This document shows, piece by piece, positions 38,221 through 48,589 of a DNA stretch of 64,000 nucleotides. Within the stretch, counting starts at the first letter, position 1, and every line of letters starts with the position of its first letter. The notes under the pieces were generated by a model. The model saw only the letters and a list, made by a program, of their open reading frames with translations, made no database searches and was not told the DNA's origin. The position numbers were made by a program, and so were the translations under genes. This DNA is from Campylobacter fetus subsp. fetus (GTDB lineage Bacteria; Campylobacterota; Campylobacteria; Campylobacterales; Campylobacteraceae). The stretch is taken from NCBI RefSeq assembly GCF_900475935.1, contig NZ_LS483431.1:992001-1056000 (forward strand). Direction: 5' to 3'.

Positions 38221-39624
38221 ATGAAATTAAAAAGTAAAATTTATATGACAATAAAATCAAAAACACAAAAACAAATTTCATTAGGCTTGATAGCCGCTAT
38301 ACTCCCTGCTCTACTAGTAGCAATTCTTAGTATAGCGTACTTTGAAGCTTCTTTACAGATAGGAGCTTTTGTAGGTATTTTGACCTTGCTTATCATATTA
38401 TGGACAAATCAAGCTTTACCTTTAGGCATCGTATCATTGCTACCTATCATACTTTTTCCTGCTTTTGGAATTTTAGATGTAAAAAGCACAACTGGAAACT
38501 ATGCAAATCCTATAATATTCTTATTTTTAGGCGGTTTTATGTTGGCAACTGCTGTTGAAAAAATAGGCCTGCATCGAATCATAGCTAAAAAAGTTTTAAG
38601 TTATTTTCCATCAACTCCAAAAGGAGTTATAACAGCATTAGGACTTATTAGCGTGATGCTTGGAAGTGCGCTTTCAAACTCCACGGTAGCATTACTTCTT
38701 ATACCAGTGGCAATGTCTATATCTAATGATCCGATTTTAAAAACTCGTTTTTTGCTATCAGTAGCTTTTGGTGCAAGTATAAGCGGAATTACTACTCCTA
38801 TCGGAACGCCTCCGAACCTAATTTTTATAGGATTTCTAGAAACGGCTCTATTTGAAAGTATAGGATTTGTAACTTGGATAGCTATGATGCTACCACTAAC
38901 GCTATGTATGTTATATGCTATGGTAAAAATTTTATCTTATAATATAGGAAATCATACTTTACAAAATGATATTTTTAAAGATATAAGCATAAATTTAGAA
39001 CACAAAAGACTTATCGTAATGATAGCCGCTCTACTTATAATTTTACTTTTAAATTCGCCTATAAAACCTATTTATCCCGGACTTGGATTGAATGAAAATG
39101 TGATTTTACTGGCGTTTGGACTCTTAATGTTTATACCAAAAATAGGATTTTTAAAATGGGAGGATTCAAAGTCTATTCCTTATGAAATAAATTTTTTATT
39201 CGGAGCTGGATTTTGCATAGCAATGGCGATATCTGAAATGCAACTCGGAAATTCGTTTAAAGTTATTTTTGAATTTTTTGGCACTCTTCCTATATTGGTT
39301 TTTCTGCTTTGCGTCTGTATGGTTGTGCTATTTTTAACTATGTTCATAAGCTCAACTGCATTAATAGCAATTTTGCTTTCTATTATATTTGCCTCTACAA
39401 AAGGATTTCTAGATCCTCAAATGCAAAGTTTAGTTATGCTTGTAGCGACTATTTGCGTTGGTTTTTCTTTTATGTTTCCTATATCGACTCCACCAAATGC
39501 TATCGTTTTTAGTAAAGGAGAGATTAAAATTTGGGACATGTTTCGCTTTGGGATTTTGCTTAGTTTAGTTGGAGTTACATTTATAATTATACTTTCTATG
39601 CTTTATTGGAGATGGTTTTTGTAA
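38221..39624 (+). CDS. SLC13/DASS-family carboxylate:sodium symporter
   Basis: A 467-residue inner-membrane carrier with about twelve helices in two repeats. Each repeat holds the family's substrate/sodium motif: [19 protein letters not shown] with [19 protein letters not shown] in the first half, and [18 protein letters not shown] with [19 protein letters not shown] in the second. TPIGTPPN and PISTPPNA are the typical SNT-like signature segments. Substrates in this family are succinate, other dicarboxylates, citrate or sulfate; none is fixed by sequence. A chemoreceptor gene follows at 80 bases on the same strand, suggesting transport and taxis towards related compounds. Confidence 0.9.
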   Translation: MKLKSKIYMTIKSKTQKQISLGLIAAILPALLVAILSIAYFEASLQIGAFVGILTLLIILWTNQALPLGIVSLLPIILFPAFGILDVKSTTGNYANPIIFLFLGGFMLATAVEKIGLHRIIAKKVLSYFPSTPKGVITALGLISVMLGSALSNSTVALLLIPVAMSISNDPILKTRFLLSVAFGASISGITTPIGTPPNLIFIGFLETALFESIGFVTWIAMMLPLTLCMLYAMVKILSYNIGNHTLQNDIFKDISINLEHKRLIVMIAALLIILLLNSPIKPIYPGLGLNENVILLAFGLLMFIPKIGFLKWEDSKSIPYEINFLFGAGFCIAMAISEMQLGNSFKVIFEFFGTLPILVFLLCVCMVVLFLTMFISSTALIAILLSIIFASTKGFLDPQMQSLVMLVATICVGFSFMFPISTPPNAIVFSKGEIKIWDMFRFGILLSLVGVTFIIILSMLYWRWFL

Positions 39625-39778
39625 GTATTTTGTTTTATTAATATACCATAATGAGTTATTATATTTTTATTTATTATTAATAATATATTTATCGTACTAT
39701 AATATGATTTTGGCTAAATTTAATATCTGGTATTATGCTATGTTAAATTTAATATCATTAAATCATAAGGAGAGAAAA

Positions 39779-41899
39779 ATGATGGGGGGGGGTGCGTTGA
39801 AAAACCTAAAACTCGGAACCAAATTAGTTCTTATAGTCGGTATTATCATCACTATAGGAATTGCGATTTTAAGCTATATTGTCGCTAGGCAAACTAGCAG
39901 TAATATGACAAAAAATGCTGAATATATCATCACAAACGATGCTTTCAAATACGCAGCTACTATAGAAGGAATGATGAATGAAATCATAGCCACTACTCAA
40001 AGTGCTCACGCCGTAATAGATGACTTTTTTCATAGAGTTCCTATGAATGAGATAAAACTTGAAAACATAGAGAGCATACTATCAAACGTATTTGACAGTA
40101 GTCTTTATGCGAATTATGCGATGTTATATCTCACAAATCCTCCAGAGCAGTTTAAAGGTATTAATAAATATACTACAGAAAGCGGAAAATTTCTAATATT
40201 ATTCCGCGATGAAGATACAAGCAAAAAAGGCGGCATAGAATCGATGCAAGCCTCAGATACTGCGATCAACGACTCAATCTTAAAAAAAGCCTTAATTGAA
40301 GGAAACCCTAATGGCAATAGAGTTTTTGTAGGAAATGTCGAAAAAATATCTTTTGGATCAAATAGTTTTATAGGAATTAACGTAGCTTTACCTATTTTTA
40401 ATAATGATAGTAAAAAACCGATCGGAGTGATAGCATTTTCACTTAATTTTAAAGAGATTTCAAATTTTCTTTTAGATAATAAATTAGATTCATTTAGCGG
40501 TTATACAAAAGCCATTATAGCAAAAGATGGTACAATAGCAGTGCATGATAACTCTAATATACTATTAAAAAAGATTCAAGATATCAATCCTCATGCTAAA
40601 GCATTGACAGATGCAGTTGCTAAAAATGAATTTAAGATATTCTCAAATTATACAACTTCAACAGGAGTAAGTAGTTACGCCGTGGTCGCTCCGTTTACTA
40701 CAGCAAGAGACTCTAGCAACTGGGCAATTATAACCACAGCGCCGATAGATTCTGTATTTGCTCCTTTATACAGTCTACAAAAAACTATATTTGTCGCGTC
40801 ATTGATATTTTTAGTTGTATCTTTAGCGTTTATCTACTTTTATATCAAAGCAAATCTTGCTATGAGGCTTCCAATTTTATTAAATGCTTTAGACTCGTTC
40901 TTTAAATTTATAAATCATGAAAGTAAAGAAGTACAAATGATCAAAATCCATGCAAACGATGAGCTAGGAGCTATGGGAAATATGATCAATGCAAATATAG
41001 CAAAAACAAGAGATAGTTTAATAAAAGATCAAGAAGCAGTACAACAATCAGTAGAAACAGCAAAAGAAATAGAAGGTGGAAATCTTACCGCAAGGATAGT
41101 AAAAGATCCTGCAAATCCGCAGTTAATCGAACTCAAAAACGTATTAAACAAAATGTTGTTAGTGCTTCAAAATAAAGTAGGAAGCAATATGAATGAGATA
41201 AATCGCGTATTTAACTCTTATAAATCTCTTGATTTTACAACAAATATTGCAAACGCAAAAGGAGAAGTAGAAGTAACCACTAATGTCTTAGGAGATGAGA
41301 TAAAAGAAATGCTAAGATCTAGTTTAAGTTTTGCCAAAGATCTAGCCGAGCAAAGCAAAGAGCTTAGAGAATCTATGCAAAAATTAACAGACGGATCGCG
41401 CACACAAGCACATTCTCTTGAGCAATCCGCAGCCGCGGTAGAACAAATAAGCTGCTCTATGCAAAGTATCAGCGATAGAACTGTTGAAACTACAAAACAA
41501 GCCGAAGATATCAAAAATATCGTGGGCGTGATAAAAGATATCGCAGATCAAACAAATCTTCTTGCGCTAAACGCAGCTATAGAGGCGGCGCGTGCAGGAG
41601 AACACGGACGTGGATTTGCGGTTGTTGCGGATGAAGTTAGAAAACTAGCTGAGAGAACAAATAACTCTTTAGGCGAAATTGAAGTCAATGTAAATATCTT
41701 AGTACAAAGTGTAAATGATATGAGTGAATCTATAAAAGAGCAAACTATAGGTCTTGGACAAATCAATGAATCTATAGCTCAGTTAGAAAGCGTAACTCAA
41801 ACAAATGTCGGAATTGCAAATACTACTAACGATATTACACAAAACGTAAATACCATAGCCGATAATATATTAGCGGACGTAAATAAAAAGAAATTCTAA
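39779..41899 (+). CDS. Transmembrane methyl-accepting chemotaxis protein with dCACHE-like sensor; phase-variable start
   Basis: Starts at ATG 39779, preceded by AAGGAG at 39767-39772, giving [16 protein letters not shown] and 706 residues. Nine G (39784-39792) lie in codons 2-5, so slippage would switch translation off. TM1 is about residues 15-36, a periplasmic double-CACHE-like domain (about 40-330) includes [14 protein letters not shown] and [17 protein letters not shown], and TM2 is about 335-358. A HAMP-like linker and the signalling hairpin ([21 protein letters not shown]) follow. There is no CheR-docking pentapeptide. A TTG at 39797, after the tract, could still initiate weakly and gives [10 protein letters not shown], the usual receptor start. 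The ligand is unknown. Confidence 0.92.
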   Translation: MMGGGALKNLKLGTKLVLIVGIIITIGIAILSYIVARQTSSNMTKNAEYIITNDAFKYAATIEGMMNEIIATTQSAHAVIDDFFHRVPMNEIKLENIESILSNVFDSSLYANYAMLYLTNPPEQFKGINKYTTESGKFLILFRDEDTSKKGGIESMQASDTAINDSILKKALIEGNPNGNRVFVGNVEKISFGSNSFIGINVALPIFNNDSKKPIGVIAFSLNFKEISNFLLDNKLDSFSGYTKAIIAKDGTIAVHDNSNILLKKIQDINPHAKALTDAVAKNEFKIFSNYTTSTGVSSYAVVAPFTTARDSSNWAIITTAPIDSVFAPLYSLQKTIFVASLIFLVVSLAFIYFYIKANLAMRLPILLNALDSFFKFINHESKEVQMIKIHANDELGAMGNMINANIAKTRDSLIKDQEAVQQSVETAKEIEGGNLTARIVKDPANPQLIELKNVLNKMLLVLQNKVGSNMNEINRVFNSYKSLDFTTNIANAKGEVEVTTNVLGDEIKEMLRSSLSFAKDLAEQSKELRESMQKLTDGSRTQAHSLEQSAAAVEQISCSMQSISDRTVETTKQAEDIKNIVGVIKDIADQTNLLALNAAIEAARAGEHGRGFAVVADEVRKLAERTNNSLGEIEVNVNILVQSVNDMSESIKEQTIGLGQINESIAQLESVTQTNVGIANTTNDITQNVNTIADNILADVNKKKF
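39784..39792 (+). repeat. Poly-G tract of nine in the chemoreceptor start region
   Basis: Nine consecutive G immediately after the second ATG. Campylobacter uses poly-G tracts of 8 or more as hypermutable contingency switches. With nine G the frame is open (ON); ten or eight would put translation out of frame. It is the only long G or C run I found in the window. Confidence 0.9.
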
Positions 41900-41905
41900 A
41901 AATTT

Positions 41906-41939
41906 AAGATACTCCGAAATTATTTGGAGTATCTTTTTA
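41906..41939. terminator. Rho-independent terminator after the chemoreceptor gene
   Basis: AAGATACTCC (41906-41915) pairs with GGAGTATCTT (41926-41935) and is followed by TTTTAT. It lies 6 bases after the chemoreceptor stop. Reversed, it also ends with an AAGATA stem and a modest T-rich stretch, so it may serve the convergent pseudouridine synthase gene too. Confidence 0.8.
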
Positions 41940-41956
41940 TAAATTTATTTTAAAAA

Positions 41957-42721
41957 CTATGAGTTTAAAATTCCATTAGAAATTTCAAATCCAAAATCAC
42001 AAAAACTTCTATCGGGCAAAGCTTTAAATTTATAACCTAAAAGAGCAGTTTCAAAACTATGCAAATATACTCTTTTTGAGCTATTTTTAGCATATTTTTC
42101 ATCACCTATCACGCCGTAACCGGAGTAAGCTAAATGACATCTTATCTGGTGAGTTCTTCCGGTCTCTATACCGACTTTTATGAGTGATTTTTTACCCTCT
42201 ACCATAAGAGGACTTACATGAGTTATAGCTGTTTTTCCACGACTTAAATCTATTTTAGAAAATGCTCCAGACTTTGTTTTTACTGTACTTATAGGAAGTT
42301 CTACGCTAAATTCATCTACTACTATTCCTCTAACTATAGCAAGATATGTTTTTTTTACTTTGTTATTGGCAAATTCTTTTATAGCTGCTTTTTGAAACTC
42401 TTCATTTTTATATAACAAAATCACGCCGCTAGTCTCTTTATCGAGTCTATTTAAAAGCGGAAATTTAAATATTTCTGCTACTTTTTCACTCGTTATAAAA
42501 GGCGGTTTATTTACAGCTACGATATTGTCGTCTTCATAAATCATAACCGGCTTTGCGAGTTTTGTGACTTTAAAAGAGGTGTTTTCGTTTAAAAGTCCTC
42601 TTGCGAGCACGAGTCTTTTGCCGCCTGCACTCACAAGACCTGAATCTATCAACTCTTTTGCTTCATTGTTTGAAATACCTTCTTGCAAAGCAAGAAGTTT
42701 ATATGCTTTTTCTTGTTTCAT
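41957..42721 (-). CDS. RluA-family pseudouridine synthase
   Basis: Converts specific uridines in rRNA or tRNA to pseudouridine. An N-terminal S4-like domain (LQEGISNNEAKELIDSGLVSAGGKRL) precedes the catalytic core. The active-site motif LLNRLDKETSGVILLYKN carries the catalytic Asp, and the end has GRTHQIRCHLAYSGYGVIGDEKY. At 254 residues it is a compact member. It lies 9 bases downstream of waaA, as in C. jejuni. Its target position cannot be read from sequence. Confidence 0.93.
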   Translation of the reverse strand: MKQEKAYKLLALQEGISNNEAKELIDSGLVSAGGKRLVLARGLLNENTSFKVTKLAKPVMIYEDDNIVAVNKPPFITSEKVAEIFKFPLLNRLDKETSGVILLYKNEEFQKAAIKEFANNKVKKTYLAIVRGIVVDEFSVELPISTVKTKSGAFSKIDLSRGKTAITHVSPLMVEGKKSLIKVGIETGRTHQIRCHLAYSGYGVIGDEKYAKNSSKRVYLHSFETALLGYKFKALPDRSFCDFGFEISNGILNS

Positions 42722-42730
42722 TTTTACCTC

Positions 42731-43861
42731 TTATAAGTAGCTTTTTATCTCTTGTAATACTGTGTTAAAATCGCATCTATTTTTTATACTACATTTTTTT
42801 AAATTTGAGTTTAGAGCCGTATTTAAACTCTTATAATCGCTCATCACCACGCCATCTACCGCTTCAAATAGCGGCTTTTGATTATAAACAAACTCACCGC
42901 TTATTATAGAACAATTAAACTGAGCCGCTTCTATAGGATTATGTCCGCCGATACCTTTTTCAAAACTACCACAAAGAACTACTATATCACTGATATTATA
43001 GATATTTACAAGTTCTCCTAAAGTATCGATAAGCACAACATCGCTTTTAAAGCCTAAGTTTTGGCTAAATTTTTCATAACTCAAATTGTTTTTGCTGGCA
43101 AATTCACTCACTAAAATACCTACTTTTTGAAATCTCTCAGGATGACGAGGAGCTATAAAAAGCATATCGTTATCTTTTAAATTCAATAAAGAGAGTATCT
43201 GCTTCTCCTCGTTTTCATGACTACTAGCTATAGTAATAACTCTTTTTTGAGGTTTTTGATATATTTTAGTTGGTTTTAGTAAGTTTGCAGACTTTATATT
43301 TCCTATCACTTTTACGTTCTTTGCGCCAAGACTCTCAAGGCGAATTTTATCAGTATCGCTTTGAGCCAATACCAAATCCACATAGGTAAAAATCCATTGA
43401 TAATAAAATTTAAATCTCAAATAAGATTTATAAGATTTATCGCTAATCCTAGCATTTAAAAGTATGGTTTTGCTACCATTTTGTTTTGCTATTTTAAATA
43501 AATTTAGCCAGAGCTCAGCCTCAAAAACCACAAGCACTTTACAATGAGACCACCAAAACGGCAAAAAACATTCAAATGGTAAAAAACATAGATCATTAGT
43601 AAACTTTTTAGCCCTATCAAATCCTGTTTGCGTGACAACAGATATACGCGAACTCTCGCAAGAATTAAAAAACGGCTCTATACTAGCAACTTCACCTAGG
43701 CTGCATGCATGGAAATGGAAATTTGAAACCGGAAGTTTTTTACTGTTTTTTAAAAAAAATCTAGCAGGAATACTATTTTTAAATTTAGACTTAAAGCTTA
43801 GCAAAGCCAGAAAAGGCGATGCTAAAATCAAAATGACAAAGCTTAAAAATGTATAGATCAC
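42731..43861 (-). CDS. waaA: 3-deoxy-D-manno-octulosonic acid (Kdo) transferase
   Basis: Transfers Kdo from CMP-Kdo to lipid IVA in lipooligosaccharide synthesis; a membrane-bound GT30 enzyme. I use the GTG at 43861, which overlaps the upstream stop as GTGA and makes the protein begin IYTFLSFVILILASPFLALLSF, the N-terminal anchor of the family. An ATG at 43906 would overlap the upstream gene by 49 bases. Family motifs SIPARFFLKN, HFHACSLGEVASIEPF and FEAELWLN are present, and GGHNPIEAAQFN near the end. About 376 residues from this start. Confidence 0.92.
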   Translation of the reverse strand: MIYTFLSFVILILASPFLALLSFKSKFKNSIPARFFLKNSKKLPVSNFHFHACSLGEVASIEPFFNSCESSRISVVTQTGFDRAKKFTNDLCFLPFECFLPFWWSHCKVLVVFEAELWLNLFKIAKQNGSKTILLNARISDKSYKSYLRFKFYYQWIFTYVDLVLAQSDTDKIRLESLGAKNVKVIGNIKSANLLKPTKIYQKPQKRVITIASSHENEEKQILSLLNLKDNDMLFIAPRHPERFQKVGILVSEFASKNNLSYEKFSQNLGFKSDVVLIDTLGELVNIYNISDIVVLCGSFEKGIGGHNPIEAAQFNCSIISGEFVYNQKPLFEAVDGVVMSDYKSLNTALNSNLKKCSIKNRCDFNTVLQEIKSYL

Positions 43862-44571
43862 TCGCCATTTTCTTCTTTGTATAAAATACGACCGCAGTGC
43901 GGACAAGTAATTATATCTTCGCTTTTTATAACGTTTGCATAAGTTTTATCGTTTATTTTCATAAAGCAACCATAACATGCCTGTTTTCTTACAGGAACTA
44001 CGGCTGTATTTTTAGCCCATTTACGAATTTTTTCATAAAAAGTCAAAACTTTTTGATTCATCTTAGCTAAAAGATCCTCTTTTTGAGTATATACTTCATT
44101 TCTATCTTTTTCTATATTTGAAAGCTCTTCAGAAACTTCATTTTCAAGTTCGCTAAGAGTTTTAGATATCTCTATTTTTTTTTGCTTAAGCTCATTTTCA
44201 TAATTAAGTTTTGACTCTATAATCCTTTCCAATCTAGTTATCTCTTTGTTTGCCGCTTCTAGTTGATCTTTTGCTAAATCTTCTTCTAAATTCAGAGCCT
44301 TTATCTCTTTTTCAGTTTTTACAGATCCGCTTTTTTTACCGATATCTTTTATTTTCGCACCAAACTCAACTATATGAGAGTTTGTATTTGAAATTTGACT
44401 TTTTAACTCTTCTATTTCTGTTTGTATAGTTTCTACCTTCTCATCTATAGATAAGATTTCCTCTTTTTTAACGTTTAAGTTTTTATTAATATTCTCGATA
44501 CGCGGCGCATAGCTATCTATTTTTTGGTCAATTTGAGATAGATTAACTAGCTGTTCTAGGTATTTGTTCAT
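43858..44571 (-). CDS. Coiled-coil zinc-ribbon protein, FlgZ (HP0958)-like
   Basis: Residues 1-170 form a long coiled coil, and a C-terminal zinc ribbon has CYGC near residue 198 and CPHC near 222. This layout is that of H. pylori HP0958 (FlgZ), which binds RpoN and flagellin mRNA and is needed for flagellar assembly; in H. pylori it also lies between waaA (kdtA) and the NIF3-like gene. A flagellar role is therefore likely but inferred by homology. It lies 17 bases after the NIF3-like gene, and its stop overlaps the waaA start. Confidence 0.88.
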   Translation of the reverse strand: MNKYLEQLVNLSQIDQKIDSYAPRIENINKNLNVKKEEILSIDEKVETIQTEIEELKSQISNTNSHIVEFGAKIKDIGKKSGSVKTEKEIKALNLEEDLAKDQLEAANKEITRLERIIESKLNYENELKQKKIEISKTLSELENEVSEELSNIEKDRNEVYTQKEDLLAKMNQKVLTFYEKIRKWAKNTAVVPVRKQACYGCFMKINDKTYANVIKSEDIITCPHCGRILYKEENGE

Positions 44572-44588
44572 ATATGTCCTTTTTTTGA

Positions 44589-45311
44589 TTAACGATATTC
44601 AAATGGATTGATTGAATTTGTGATTGTAGCAAAAACTCCGTTTTTTTGCAAGTAAGCAGCCAATGAATCCCCAAAATACCGCTCACTTTCAAAATGTCCG
44701 ATATCTATAAGACTAAGAGAATTTTCATAACATTCTAAAGCCGTATGGTATTTAAAATCTCCGCTTAAAAAACAGTCGGCTTCAAAATCACCTATTAGAT
44801 CTGCTCCGCTTCCCGTACAAAATGCAGCTGTTTTTATAAATTCATTTGATTTTACAACTCTTAAATTTGATATTTTAAGTTTCGTTTTTATCTCATTTGC
44901 AAACTCTTCAAAACTTTTATTTACGTCAAATTTTAGTATAAAACCGTCCTCTATAAAATCCCTATATCCTAAAACTTCGCTCAAAACATACTTATTTAAC
45001 ACATGCAAATCAAAATTTGTATGCATAGATATAAGACTTATATCTTTTTTAAGCATTATATTTATTAAATTTGATGGAAATTTAGATAATTCAAGCCTCT
45101 TTAAACCCTTAAAAATAAGCGGATGATGAGTTATAAAAAGAGTTTTTTCTTTAGCATTATTTACTATATTCGTATCTAAATCAAGGCTTAAAACAACTTG
45201 ATCAAACTCACTGTTCATACTTCCTATAATAAGTCCCGAATTATCCCAATTTTCTTGATTTTCAAATGGAGCGATACTATCTAAAATAGCGTAAATCTCG
45301 GATATTTTCAC
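44589..45311 (-). CDS. NIF3-family (YbgI/YqfO-like) metal-binding protein
   Basis: A 240-residue protein of the Nif3-like dinuclear metal family. Metal-binding motifs are [25 protein letters not shown] and, near the end, [19 protein letters not shown]. The central [23 protein letters not shown] is the family's second core element. The cellular role is unsettled. It overlaps glyQ by 4 bases. Confidence 0.93.
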
Positions 45312-46165
45312 TTTTGCAAGCTCTCTTTATAAGCTAAAGCACAGCCCTTTGCTAACTCTCTAATTTTTAGTATAAAATCTTGACGCTGCGTAACACTTAT
45401 AGCTCCTCTTGCATCAAGCACGTTAAATGTATGAGCCGCGAGCATGCAATAGTCATAAGCAGGTAGGGCTAAGCCGTGTTCTAGTATCGCTTTACACTCT
45501 TTACCATAATCTTCAAAATGTTTAAAAAGTATAGCAGTATCGGCGATCTCAAAGTTGTATTTGCTAAACTCATATTCACTTTGTTTATGAACATCACCGT
45601 AAGTGACGATTTTACCGTCTCTTTCATCCCAAACTATATCATATACGTTATTTTTATCTTGTAAATACATAGCTAAACGCTCAATTCCATAAGTTACTTC
45701 AGCACTAACTAACTCGCAAGGAATTCCGCCTACTTGCTGAAAATACGTAAATTGCGTCACTTCCATACCGTCTAACCAAACTTCCCAACCAAGACCCCAA
45801 GCTCCAAGAGTTGGGCTTTCCCAGTTGTCTTCTACGAAACGTATATCGTGTTTATTTATATCAAGACCTAAACGCTCCAAGCTTTTTAGATAGAGTTCTT
45901 GTATATTTTTTGGACTTGGTTTCATTATCACTTGAAACTGATAATAGCTCCCAAGACGATTTGGATTTTCACCATATCTACCATCAGTCGGGCGGCGGCT
46001 AGGTGCTACGTAAGCTACGTTCCACGGTTTATCGCCAAGACTTCTTAAAAATGTTGCTTGATGGTAAGTTCCTGCGCCAGCAGGCATATCGTAAGGCTGG
46101 ACTATAATGCAGCCTTGCTCATGCCAATACGTTTGAAGAGTAAGTATTATCTCGCTAAATGTCAT
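45308..46165 (-). CDS. glyQ: Glycine--tRNA ligase alpha subunit
   Basis: The catalytic subunit of the heterotetrameric glycyl-tRNA synthetase. It starts [34 protein letters not shown]-like; [27 protein letters not shown] and [17 protein letters not shown] follow, with the class II motif 3 region [10 protein letters not shown]. At 285 residues it is complete. The beta subunit glyS is not next to it, which is usual for Campylobacter. Confidence 0.97.
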
Positions 46166-46211
46166 ATAATTCCTTTAATTTTATCACTTTAGTAGCTTAA
46201 ATTTAAATAAC

Positions 46212-46682
46212 TTAAGATTTAAAATTTTCTACAGCTTTGTTCCACATAAGTTTATATTTCCTTTTGAGAAATTCAACTTCATCTTGAGAAATTTTAAGCT
46301 GATTAGTAAGAGTTTCAACGGTTTTTCTATCTTCATCATATAAATCTTGCATAGAATAAAGCGCTTCTTTTAGAAATTTATTTTCATTACGCAAAGCTTC
46401 TAAAGTCTCATCTTTGGCGTCCAAAACTTTTTCATGCAAATTTAAAATCGTACCTATAGTTTTTTCTACAAAACTTTCCCCAGGAAGAGTTGGATTTGAA
46501 GTAATATTCATCTCATTTAAGCTAGTTGGGACAACGCTCATAGTGCCTTCATTCGCTTCTATATAGATAGTATCGTTTTCGGTTTTTGTTTTTAGAACTC
46601 CTCTTTCGATCATTTCATCCACAACATCACGGTTTAGATGAACTAGTTTGCAGAACTCGTCGATTTCAAGATAGGTTTTCAT
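46212..46682 (-). CDS. DUF3972-type protein with MerR-like N-terminus and coiled coil
   Basis: A 156-residue soluble protein. Residues 1-50 look like a small winged or MerR-like helix-turn-helix domain (YLEIDEFCKLVHLNRDVVDEMIERGVL), and residues 80-150 form a coiled coil (LEALRNENKFLKEALYSMQDLYDEDRKT). This is a conserved protein restricted to Campylobacter and relatives and found between purE and glyQ in C. jejuni. The combination suggests a small DNA-bound or scaffolding factor, but no function is known to me. It follows purE by 11 bases. Confidence 0.8.
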   Translation of the reverse strand: MKTYLEIDEFCKLVHLNRDVVDEMIERGVLKTKTENDTIYIEANEGTMSVVPTSLNEMNITSNPTLPGESFVEKTIGTILNLHEKVLDAKDETLEALRNENKFLKEALYSMQDLYDEDRKTVETLTNQLKISQDEVEFLKRKYKLMWNKAVENFKS

Positions 46683-46693
46683 TTTGCTCCTTT

Positions 46694-47191
46694 TTATCCT
46701 AGTAAAACTTCTATTTTTTTAGAATCCTCTTCAAGCATTAAAGCTTGTTTTGTTCTATCGTCTAATAATTTTTGACTTAAGCTTTCATCATTTAGTGCTA
46801 GAATTTGCATAGCCAAGTAAGCTGCATTTTTTGCTCCTGCTTTGCCTATAGCAAGAGTCGCAACCGGCATACCAGCTGGCATCTGAACAGTAGAATAAAG
46901 AGCGTCTATACCATTTACGGCTGAACCACCCATAGGTACTCCGATAACTGGTTTGGCTGTATTTGCAGCTACTGCACCTGCTAAATGAGCTGCCATACCA
47001 GCAGCGCAGATGAATACCGTCGCGCCCCTTTTATCTGCATCTATAACATAATCATGCGTACGCTTAGGACTTCTATGAGCCGAACTGATAATCATTTCAA
47101 ATTTAACACCGAAACTCTCTAAAATTTTAGCAGCTTCATTTACTATTTCATAGTCACTTTTACTTCCCATAATAATACTAACAAATTTCAT
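46694..47191 (-). CDS. purE: N5-carboxyaminoimidazole ribonucleotide mutase
   Basis: Class I PurE of purine synthesis, converting N5-CAIR to CAIR. The motifs are SIIMGSKSDYEIVNEA, ISSAHRSPKRTHDY, CAAGMAAHLAGAVAANT and PVIGVPMGGSAVNG. AAYLAMQILALND is the C-terminal helix. At 165 residues it has normal length. The gene is first in a minus-strand run to waaA. Confidence 0.96.
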   Translation of the reverse strand: MKFVSIIMGSKSDYEIVNEAAKILESFGVKFEMIISSAHRSPKRTHDYVIDADKRGATVFICAAGMAAHLAGAVAANTAKPVIGVPMGGSAVNGIDALYSTVQMPAGMPVATLAIGKAGAKNAAYLAMQILALNDESLSQKLLDDRTKQALMLEEDSKKIEVLLG

Positions 47192-47332
47192 TCCAAAACT
47201 CCTTTTTATTTTCTATTTTACAGCCGAGTTAAGCTATTTTCAAACTTATAAAAATTTATATAAATTAGTTATCAAATTTAATCAAAACTTCATTATAAAT
47301 CAAATTTTAACGCTTTAACTTAACGAATTTTT

Positions 47333-48589
47333 TTAGATCTCTTTTCGCAAAAAACTAAACTCAGGTAGCTTAAACGGAAGTTTTATCTCATTTTCATTAC
47401 CGCTATGGATCTCGTCAAATTCTTTACCCTTTTTACTAATGAGTTTTGTAAATTCCACAAAATACTTACCACCATTTTCATAAACCATTCCAAGCTCATT
47501 TTGACCTAAATTTATATCTGACCCAATCGGTGCCATTATCTCATAAGCTTCATTTGGTGATATTTTAAATTTGGTTTTAAAATACTCGCCGTCTTCACTT
47601 ATAGCATGAACTTGATGAGTGCCCTCTTCTATGCTAGAAATATGATTTTGAGTATTTGATCTCTCATAAGGTTTATGTATCAAATATCCATCGCTAAATC
47701 CGCGATTTTTTAATGTATTGAGCTCGGCTTCATATACAGATGGTTCGAATTTACCGTTTATCGCATCATCGATAGCCATTCTGTAAGCTCTTGTCGTACA
47801 AGCAGCGTAATACTCACTTTTTGTGCGACCTTCTATCTTTAAGCTATCGATCGCTCCGGTTTTTATAATCTTTTCTATATGAACGGCTAAATTTAGATCT
47901 TTTGAGTTCATTATATGAGTTCCACTCTCGTCTTCTTCCAATCTAAATAAAGCTCCGTTATCTTCACTTTTAGCATACAATTCATACTTGAACCTACAGT
48001 CATTCGCACAACTTCCGCGGTTACTAAAACGTCCGCTTTGCACAGCAGATATCAAACAACGTCCAGAGTATGCAAAACACATAGAGCCGTGACAAAAAAT
48101 TTCTATTTCAAGACTAGGAATTTTTTCTTTTATTAAAACTGCGTCTTTTAAGCTCATTTCACGCGCGGCTACTATACGACTAGCGCCCATCTGATGATAG
48201 ATAGAAGCATCAAGATAGTTCATAACATTTGCTTGAGTTGATAAATGAACTTCGATATCAGGAGCTATCTCTTTAGCTAAACTCATAACTCCCGGAGTTG
48301 CTATGATAAATGCATCTACACCAAAACTAGACACCGTTTTTATATGTCTTTTTAAAGGTTCTATTTGACCGTTAAAAGGAAATCCATTTATAGTAGCGTA
48401 AAATTTAGCATTATGCTTATGAGCTAGTCTCACGCCCTCTTCAAAGCTTTCTAAATTAAATTCTTTTGCACTTCTTTGGCGTAAAGAAAAGCTGCCTACA
48501 CTAGCATATACAGCGTCTGCACCGTAATTTAATGCTATTTTTAATTTTGTTAAATTTCCAGCAGGACTCAGAAGCTCGGGTTTTTTCAC
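47333..48589 (-). CDS. U32-family peptidase-like protein (TrhP/YegQ type)
   Basis: A 418-residue U32-family protein. It begins KKPELLSPAGNLTKLKIALNYGADAVYAS and carries EIFCHGSMCFAYSGRCLISAV and FSNRGSCANDCRFKY, whose cysteines are typical of the tRNA hydroxylase-type members (TrhP/YegQ) and may bind an iron-sulfur cluster. The older peptidase label is doubtful for this subgroup. It overlaps cheZ by 4 bases, an order shared with C. jejuni. A role in tRNA 5-hydroxyuridine formation is inferred from the family. Confidence 0.9.
   Translation of the reverse strand: MKKPELLSPAGNLTKLKIALNYGADAVYASVGSFSLRQRSAKEFNLESFEEGVRLAHKHNAKFYATINGFPFNGQIEPLKRHIKTVSSFGVDAFIIATPGVMSLAKEIAPDIEVHLSTQANVMNYLDASIYHQMGASRIVAAREMSLKDAVLIKEKIPSLEIEIFCHGSMCFAYSGRCLISAVQSGRFSNRGSCANDCRFKYELYAKSEDNGALFRLEEDESGTHIMNSKDLNLAVHIEKIIKTGAIDSLKIEGRTKSEYYAACTTRAYRMAIDDAINGKFEPSVYEAELNTLKNRGFSDGYLIHKPYERSNTQNHISSIEEGTHQVHAISEDGEYFKTKFKISPNEAYEIMAPIGSDINLGQNELGMVYENGGKYFVEFTKLISKKGKEFDEIHSGNENEIKLPFKLPEFSFLRKEI

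Noticed and set aside
39704-39778. Longer N-terminus for the chemoreceptor
   Set aside because: No ribosome site at 39704; AAGGAG lies directly ahead of the ATG at 39779, and the extra 25 residues do not look like a receptor start.
43862-43906. ATG start for waaA at 43906
   Set aside because: It would overlap the upstream gene by 49 bases; the GTG at 43861 gives a 4-base overlap and the usual N-terminal anchor.
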